From contig OZ026519.1 in NCBI GenBank assembly GCA_964019695.1, positions 31,091,213-31,155,212 of the forward strand: 64,000 bases of DNA, read 5' to 3'. This DNA is from Loripinus fragilis. Taxonomy: Eukaryota > Mollusca > Bivalvia > Lucinida > Lucinidae. The notes beneath the pieces were generated by a model. It did no database searches. It was not told where the DNA came from and worked only from the letters and a program-made list of their open reading frames with translations. The translations under genes were made by a program, and so were the position numbers. Positions 56,465 through 64,000 of the stretch are shown here, piece after piece; position 1 is the first letter of the stretch, and each line of letters starts with the position of its first letter.

Positions 56465-57890
56465 GTCCCTACCAAAAATGAGAGCGACAATAAACAATGA
56501 TACAACAGCGACAGAACCAACGCCATAAAATGGACAACAGCCTAAGGGGGCTTAAAAGCATTTTACCGATACCAAACCTTCGCCCTAAATTCTGAAATAA
56601 AAGATAAGCTTTTATAGTCCCTCCGCAATATAAAATGGGCTGAGACGCATAATTCCCACGTTTGTAGGCAACAGAGAGGCTTGACCACTGCACACAGCGA
56701 ATTATGGCTAATGGTATATACATTGTAAAATCAACTCCTCCTACAACCTTCAGTGTATCAGTTTATTATTTGCAGGTATGTTTATACATAATTGATTATA
56801 CTGCTTAATTTGCGTTATTACAAACAACAACCAATAAACAAAAACTTCACACATATAATTTACATTGAAGTGGTTAATACTATGGTTTATATCAATAAAA
56901 TGCCTTTGAATCGTTAGCTATTCTATCTCTTTAGATTCCATTTAGTAGCAGACACCATTAAGAGCTGATCAGAGTGCTCCTCTAGGCGCATCCAATCTGT
57001 GTCTACAATATTTGCACATACCTTTCCATTTAAACAATAATTATACTATATAAATAAATTTCCTTTTTAACCGTGAAAATGGCGAATATTTCCTTCAAAA
57101 TACCTATGCTTTTTCCTTTATTTATATTCATTATTGGTATTATTAATGTGAACTGTCTGAAAATATATCATAATTAGAAAAAAAGGTGTGCTATATACCT
57201 GATTCAGCAGATTTTCAGGTCGAACGAACTAGCTACTTCAAAAATGAAAGGTTTACATAGTCAATGATACACGTTGTAATCCCTCAAATGATGTTATGGT
57301 GGCTAGAACTCGTCAGTGGAGTTAAGTTACTTCGCTTAAAACTATGAATTTGCTGTTTATGCAGTATCTGACGAAATCTAGCCTATGTCGTACTGATAAG
57401 GGTTGGCCAAACCTTTAGATGGATCAATGTGGTTCTACACTGTGGGACCGCTCAACGATGTTTGGCAAAAATAAAAATTAGCTTTGTGTGCTGTGGTGCA
57501 CAGTGAGTTGGGGTCATTTCCGTTCTGTGTGTTGTTGCTGGCCTATCTGAATCAGCAGAAGAAGAATTTCTTTAGATGCAATAAGGACCGCGGCACCGTC
57601 TTTGGTTTCATAAGTGTTGAATTAAAAGTCATATGATCAGACGAACCCGCACCTCACCAGAGCATTCGCTTCTCACAGACAGACAATTTAGAAGTAGAAA
57701 AATCCTCAAATAGATTATTAAACTTCTAATTTCTCTGTATATGCTTTTAAAAGAATTGTTTAAGCAATGCGAAATCTAGCGTATTGGCCCATAAATAATA
57801 CAGTATAGATTCACATTGCCCCACAAAATAAGTTAACACAGTTTCGTGTATACTGAAGCTAGTGAATGCGCAAGTTACACTAAATAAAAG
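56465..57890. other. Unannotated stretch, 1.4 kb
   Basis: No gene or bounded element recognised. An 84-codon minus-strand frame at 56469-56723 has no domain. Confidence 0.45.
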
Positions 57891-57892
57891 TA

Positions 57893-58411
57893 AGAAAGAA
57901 GGCAAAGATCAGGTATCGATACAATCAAGCACCACACCTGACCCAGGATACCAATGGGAAAATGACAACTTCACAATTAAACATCACAAAAGAATGCCAA
58001 GTGGTAAGCCCTTTCCCAGCAGGTGACCACAAGGCGTCAATAAAAGACGCGCGTGAAAGCATAACAAAAACAAGACAGAAATTACATAAATGATCCACAA
58101 AAGAAGCAACGCCTTGGAACGGTCAGTAGAAATATTTAACTGGAGGGCTTAAACCGGTTTCACGGCACGCCAACCTCACCCTTAGTACAGATGTGGATCA
58201 AGACACAAAGAAATTTGGTTCGCATGAAAGACCCCTAACGTATCAATGCATTATCTCACATAACATATAAATCAAGAAATAAAAAGGAGGTAAAGCAAAG
58301 ATAAGGACTCAACAGTAAATAAAACTGAATACCGGAGCAAGAGAAATCTAACAGTTAGACCCCGATGGGCCTGACAACAGCCAAAGCATCAAGCCGCTAC
58401 CATCTCATCAA
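57893..58411 (-). mobile_element. YLDD-type retroelement 3' tail, interrupted by element H
   Basis: Starts 'agaaggcaaagatcaggtat', continues through 'ccaacgccttggaacggtca'-like, 'ggcttaaaccggtttcacgg' and 'gacccctaacgtatcaatgc', and reaches 'ctaccatctcatcaa', the same order as 60985-61506. Element H begins at 58412. Beyond H the sequence resumes 'atcaataga' and soon diverges. Confidence 0.85.
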
Positions 58412-58971
58412 CACAGTATGTAAACTAAAATAAATATCCTGTACCCAGTCTTCATAGCTCTCGCCTTATACATTATGAATTACAGCACTCGTGCGTAACC
58501 AGTTGGCGGAAAATGTGATGTGAGAGTTGTTGGTACAGCTGTAATTGCGAGGGCCCACCTATTAAAATTCATTGTTCCATAGATCTTAGTAACTGTTAAA
58601 GCTACAACCATGTAACCATGTATACATATGATTGCAAATTCCATTAAAACCATGCAAACTGGCATTTAAGCTCGTTTTCGACACAGAACGGCTCTGATTG
58701 TGAGCAAGTTGTTTTTAACAAAGCAAAATGCAAGGGAGGAAACCGTTAAAATCATGGAATAAAACGAAATAAAATAGATAAAATGGCTTTTCTTACCTTG
58801 TTCGAATGTGTATTGTCTGTATCGCTAACAATATAAATCGAAACGTGTACATGTACCTAAATACACGCATTTTTCCGACTACTGGTTACGCAAGAGTGCT
58901 GTTATTCATGTTTATAAGGCGAGAGCTAGGAGGAACGGGTACAGGATGTTTATTTCAGTTTACATACTGTG
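58412..58971. mobile_element. Element H: 560-bp inverted-repeat element inside a retroelement tail
   Basis: The left arm 'cacagtatgtaaactaaaat' through 'ctctcgccttatacatta' to 'agcactcgtgcgtaaccagt' (58412-58502) is matched, inverted, by 'actggttacgcaagagtgct' to 'cagtttacatactgtg' (58881-58971). Arms are about 90 bp. 'atcaa' lies just outside both ends (58407-58411 and 58972-58976), fitting a 5-bp target duplication. No coding content beyond a 61-codon frame without a domain. Confidence 0.8.
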
Positions 58972-58979
58972 ATCAATAG

Positions 58980-60980
58980 ACAGCCAAAGCATCATACGTA
59001 AGCTTTGTGATTATAAAGTATATTAAAATGTTGTCATAGACTTCAATTTGCAAACAAATACACGTCTGGTACATTCTTAGAACGTTATCAATGAAACTAT
59101 TCTGTGGTCGTTCTTCCTCTCCAGCTGATTTAAACAGGGCAGCTGCCAACTACTGACAAACTGATTAATTTGGTAGCATGAAAGAGCTTCGATAATTTCA
59201 AAGAGAAACAGTTTTGATTGATTTATTCAACAAAACATGTTACATCAAGGTGATATCAAATATACAAGCTAAACATATATATTTGAAAATGCTCACATTA
59301 AAGAGATCATAGTTTGCTAATCACTACCAAGGATAACACAAAAAGAGAAAGCGATTTCTCTTATTTCCATTGTGGTCCTTGTGACTGAGTGGGTGTCGCA
59401 ATAAAACCTGTCTCCAATTTTCAAACCTGTCCCTGAAGTTAGAAAACTTTTTTTTCCATTCCTAACTCAGCTGAGCATGAAATGTATCCTGTTCGTAAAT
59501 CTTAAAATCAACATATTTTAGCATGATAAATACAACACCTGAGAGACTTAAAGCAAGAAACTTGTTATTGTCAGAAATTCCATGCTCAGTTAAATTGAGC
59601 ATGAAAAAGCTGTATAACCTCGGGGCCAAGTCATGCTCAGACCAACCTGTCCGACAACAGAGACTAGCCAGAAACTTGAAATGTTGAATGTGGTAAGTTA
59701 AGCTATTATACTTTGCAGAGAGCGAATAAAAAAAGCAGTTATCATCCTGCGATGATGCACAGGCTGGTCCACACTCTTGTTGTTCACATGTAGCAAAGTC
59801 AGGTTATGCTTCGATGAGGCCCAATATGTATATCTATATCAGACAGATGTTGAGGGAGTCTCTATATCATGTATATCAGATAGCGGATGCATGTCCAACT
59901 GTTGCAGACCTCGCTATCCTATGTGATCATTTGGTAAGGGCATAGATGTGCTTTCGTATCTAATTTCGCTAAATGGCTCCAGCTTAGCGTTACTTGAAAT
60001 TTTACGTAGTACTGGACAAAATTAACTCGAGCTTTCCAGTATATTTAAAAAAAGTTTTTTGATTTTTAAAAATAAAAAAATTGAAGGGTTTTTAGTTTGT
60101 TTTGAAAACGGAAAAAACGAAAAAAACATGCATACTATCTTGTCTAACCTGATAACCTACTTTTTTCTAAAATATTATGCCAAAAGTCCTTTTACATCTA
60201 AAATAAAGGATCCTTTACGGTTTTAGCAGTATACGCCAATTTTTCTGACCCATAGAATCCAAATTTGGAGCTTCTGGTGTGACAAGTGTAGTATCATTGC
60301 AATAAATAATTCCAATGTCAAAATGTTAAAATAGTTTAAACTTCCTACACACTTTAAATATATGACTGGTAGAGCGGGTGTGGCTCTGGAATTTCATAAA
60401 AATAAAAAAAGTTATTTCTTTGTTGTTTTGTCTTGATTTTTGGTAAGCATGGCACTATATATCGCATTTATCATATGCAGAGTATTTAAATATCACGAAA
60501 ATTGATAATTATTGCTTAAAATACAATAATATTTTGAAATAAAACCATATTGGGGAGTGACTTTACAAGTTACCTGTACATGTCGTACATTTCAATTACC
60601 GTAAATAATAGAAAAAATTGTAAGTTCATCAAAAATAAACACTTTTGAATGAATCAAAGTACACTTTCTAGTTTTGGAAAATATAACTTGCCTAGATCCT
60701 TTAAATATTATTTTTCGTTTAAACAGATATGTTAAAATGCATTCAGAGTAGCAGATTAATGTTGGTATTCATTGATCAGGTTGACCGTATGACATTATAA
60801 ATTGAACAGTAAGGTGTCCACATAATCAATGCCCCACCCGTAAAAAAGAAAGTAAAACTACTATAGATATACCACAACCTCTGAGTAATGACCTTTGGAT
60901 CATTCTATGTCAAACGGCTGAGGCGTAACGGACTGGAACATCTATGTGTGTCAAACATTGTATTAAATATAAGCAACGCT
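58980..60980. other. Unannotated AT-rich stretch, 2 kb
   Basis: No gene, RNA or bounded element recognised. Homopolymer A/T tracts occur at 60040-60130. Confidence 0.5.
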
Positions 60981-60984
60981 TAAA

Positions 60985-62620
60985 AGTAAGTAAAGGTGCA
61001 AAGATCAGGAATCGATACAATCAAGTACCACACCTGACCCAGGATACCAATGGGAAAGTGACAAACTAACAGAAGACACCACAAACGAGAGCCAAGAGGT
61101 CAGCTCTTTCCCAGCAGGTGACCACAAAGCACATATAAACAGACGCGCACAGACATAGCAAACACAAGACAGAACAAAAACATAAAAGATCCACAAAAGA
61201 AGAACCGCCTTGGAACGGTCAGTAAAATATTTTACTGGAGGGCTTAAACCGGTTTAACGGCGCCAACCTCACCCTTAATTCAGATGTGGATTAAGACACA
61301 TAGATATTTGGTTTGCATGAAAGACCCCTAACTTATCAATGCATCACCTCCTAAAACATATAAATCAAGATTTAACAAGGAGATAAAGCAAGGATAAGGA
61401 CTCAACAGTAAATCAAACTGAATACCGGAGCAAAAGAAATCCAACAGGTAAACCCCGGAGGGCCCGACAAACAGCCAAAGCATCAGGCCCCTACCATCTC
61501 ATCAATAGATAAGTCTTTAAGTCGGAACCATCATAGAGTCTGAAGTCCGACCCACCGGCGTGCAATTAAAGAGGAAAGCAAAGTTGCCAACCGTGATTGG
61601 GTTGACTACCAAGCATGCAGTCTGTTGCAATACATTGATGTTATAGCCAATCTTTTTATAATGAGAAATTATTTTAATGAACTGCGCTGAAAAATTATTA
61701 GAGCCAACAATCTTCTTCAATTTATATACCAAGTCACTATAGAAATCAGGTTCCGAAAGTCCTTGACGCAAGAGAGATTTAAGTCCAACTTGGAATTTAG
61801 AAATCAAATAATAGTATCGTCTATAAAATTTAGAAAATGTTTAGCGAAGTTTATGATACTGATAGCCTTGTTTAAGAAGTTTCTGAGTTAACAATTTATT
61901 CCGAGTATTGAAGTCAGCAACATAGCTAGATGCTCTAGCAAAACGAATGAGTTGAGAGATATAGACTCCATAGGATGTAGAACGAGGAACATCACCATCT
62001 AAAAATGGGACATTGACAATTTCAAAATCAAAGTCGTCACGTTTATCATAAATTTTGGTAGAAACAATATCATTAGAAATTGACAAATGCAAGTCTAAAA
62101 ATGCGGCTTCGGTATCAGAGGCATTGGTTTTATTAAGTTAGAGCTCTGAAGGGTATATTTGACTAACCATATTATCAAAATAAACATTATTAATATTTAA
62201 AATATCGTCCAAATATCTGGAAGTAGTGTTAAACGCATCAATAACATCAGCCTGCTTATCATCAGAAAGAGACATCATAAAGTCCCTCTCATAACAAAAC
62301 AGGAATAAATCTGCAACCAGGGGAGCACAATTAGTGCCCATAGGAATCCCAACTACTTGTCTATTGAGCTTGGTGCCAAATCGAATAAAAATGTTGTCCA
62401 ACAAAAAGGTCAGTGCATCACATACATTTTGACACGACCATGCATGATATTTCTTAGGTTTTTCTGAAGTAAAAAATGCATTTCTGTCATTACATGCAAG
62501 GTAAGGAGAGCCTTCTCTCTGGAAGGTTCTTTCAATAAGATCAATAAGTTTATCTTTAATTAAATTATTAAACTCCGATTTCAAGATTCGTATTTTCAAT
62601 ATTGTAAATACAGTCACGCC
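60985..62620 (-). mobile_element. YLDD-type retroelement, longest copy (5'-truncated)
   Basis: Reading leftward from 62620: RT-coding region to 61517, then a 3' UTR of about 530 bp ending in 'cctgatctttgcacctttac' and a TTACTTACTTTT tail at about 60985. Unlike the plus-strand copy, the 'ggcgccaacctcaccc' block occurs once here. It is the reference for the tail fragments at 6722, 12110, 45233, 50172 and 57893. All copies keep the 3' end and lose the 5' end, as expected of target-primed reverse transcription. Confidence 0.88.
61517..62617 (-). pseudogene. Reverse transcriptase of the YLDD-type retroelement, two in-frame stops
   Basis: About 367 codons in one frame, interrupted by stops at 62138-62140 (after 'QIYPSEL') and just after 61841 (after 'YHKLR'). 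RT motifs: 'FLDNIFIRF'-like helix, 'VVGIPMGTNCAPLVADLFL' (RT block with PMG...AP), 'SRYLDDILN' with the catalytic DD (about 62190) and 'FLDLHLSIS' downstream (about 62090). The C-terminal third matches 54400-54861. It copies element RNA to DNA at the target. The 'PMGT..AP' plus 'YLDD' combination with an 'FLDL' block is typical of a family widespread in marine invertebrates, which may be Penelope-like or another non-LTR group. No GIY-YIG or AP endonuclease is visible, so I leave the class open. Confidence 0.85.
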
Positions 62621-62624
62621 TCAA

Positions 62625-64000
62625 AGCTATTTGTTTATCTATATATATGTTCTTATGAATTAACTGAAAACGTCTTTCATATGAAAACCCCCATAAAAGA
62701 TGCTAAAGCTGCTTCTTATCTTTATGTATTTTATATGAAACCAGCGCTGAATACAAAGTAATTTAGGAGGTTCGTGTTAGAGAACTTCATTTCTGTCATC
62801 AATTCTTTTACCGGTAGAAAAAGGCACTTTTAGGGCTCAAGTCCTAACCTTTTTAGCTACAAAATATCGTTCCCCTTCTTGTGCAAGCCAACTCTTTCAT
62901 ATAATGTGTAGAACATGGCTAGGCATGTGCAGGCAAAAGCTTTAGTTGGTACACGTGGGGGTATGATACTGAATAAAATGTCTTCTGAATTCTATACATT
63001 TTAATGAAAAAAACTAATAGTTCTAGCCAAAATGTAACGCCCTTTAAACATTTGATATGGAAAACTGATTCCATGTCTTAAAGTACTCAAGTCTGGGTAG
63101 CTTAACCGTAAGAAAAAAGACCATTGATAAACTTCAATTTTTACAAAAACATAGGCATTTACCTAAAGCAGGTGTCACTGATCCTATGTCATATAATGAA
63201 ACTACAGTAACAAAAACGTATTGCTTTAAAGGGAACTTTAATAGTTTATTTAAAAAGAATATGTCACCATGCTTGTTTGCCTATTTTTAGGGGGTGGGGG
63301 GTTCCAATACCTCAAAATCACTGATTTATTAGGTTCATGGGCGTAAACAAGTACGAAAAAGCGTGTGCACAGAAAGCAGTTAACATTACTGCATGGGGTT
63401 ATATATGTCGTTAAAAAGATTTTATTCGAAATAAGAAGCTGAGGTAAGACATAATATTGTTAAAGAAGAGATTATGTAGCAATTTTATAGACTTAACACT
63501 ACGTTTAGAGTTAACAGAGTCAATGCATTTCAATATCAAAGCGATTTAATTGGATAACGCAACAATGCGTCCTATCCGTTGATATATGTTTTGAACGGCA
63601 TTTAAATGCCACCCACGTACAATGGAGTGTAACGCCTTTTTGTTGAATATAATTTCGGTTTCTAGTGGAGGTTAAAAACTTTCCCTCTGACAGAGTCAAA
63701 CCGTTGCAACAAAATTGCATTTTGGCATTGGGAAGACTAGCGTCAACTGTTTTTCTCTGTCTAACTAGTAACCAGTGTACGCTGCAGAGCGACAATATGC
63801 CCATGTTTACATAATATGCTACTCTGAACAGAAAAGTGTGTACGTGGTATAAGTCTCAGTCTGATCTGGACTCATAATGTTTACTTCCATCATAAAAGTA
63901 GTCTAGAGTACATTGTTATATAGTCAGGAGACGTAAAAAGCATGCAACATTCTCACGACTAATTTACATCACCCCCATTTTTCAGAAAATATTAGTTTGC
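62625..64000. other. Unannotated stretch to the window end
   Basis: No gene, RNA or bounded element recognised; a 94-codon minus-strand frame at 63520-63804 has no domain. A short G run sits at 63291-63301. Confidence 0.45.

Overview
This window looks like intergenic-to-genic DNA from an invertebrate animal, most likely a mollusc and plausibly a bivalve. That placement is an inference. It rests on one recognisable intron-containing animal gene (a carbohydrate sulfotransferase), on an animal-type Ty3/Gypsy retrotransposon, and on a dense, AT-rich mix of tRNA-derived SINEs, small inverted-repeat transposons and diverged satellites. There are no operons, Shine-Dalgarno sites or dense ORFs, and nearly all short ORFs are chance or repeat-derived.

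Layout. 0.7-1.4 kb holds a 252-bp tandem repeat and 2.9-3.3 kb a 130-bp one. 4.5-6.2 kb is an inverted-repeat transposon with CG-rich subterminal arrays. 6.7-8.8 kb is a cluster of retroelement tails and tRNA-like SINEs. 11 kb carries a small inverted-repeat element. 18.3-18.75 kb is a 119-bp tandem repeat. 19.07-23.07 kb is a 4-kb terminal-inverted-repeat element with an internal diverged duplication. 26.1-27.7 kb is a very long palindrome (about 745-bp arms). 29.7-30.9 kb holds a repeat family and a decayed Tc1-like transposase.

32.7-45.0 kb is a set of nested insertions. An 85-bp satellite is split by a TA-flanked element (A). A is split by a TAA-flanked element (B) with GC-rich subterminal arrays. 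B contains a nearly intact Ty3/Gypsy LTR retrotransposon, a palindromic MITE, and an inverted-repeat element (C) that itself carries a TTAA-flanked MITE (D). The retrotransposon has integrase upstream of reverse transcriptase (PR-IN-RT-RNase H), the order described for the Gmr1 group. Its LTRs are almost identical, it has a tRNA-Pro-type primer site and a GGGGGG polypurine tract, but three frame breaks cross gag-pol.

47.2-49.4 kb is a satellite whose units carry clustered AGGTCA-type half-sites. 49.7-52.8 kb is the sulfotransferase locus: a signal-anchor exon, an intron loaded with repeats, and a long second exon with a 48-bp coding minisatellite and several frame breaks, so it is probably a pseudogene or an indel-affected assembly. 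53.2-62.6 kb holds a 1.1-kb inverted-repeat element, several 5'-truncated copies of one retroelement (a YLDD reverse transcriptase with a conserved 3' UTR and an ACTT-type tail), and a 560-bp inverted-repeat element inserted into one of those tails. No host gene other than the sulfotransferase was recognised.
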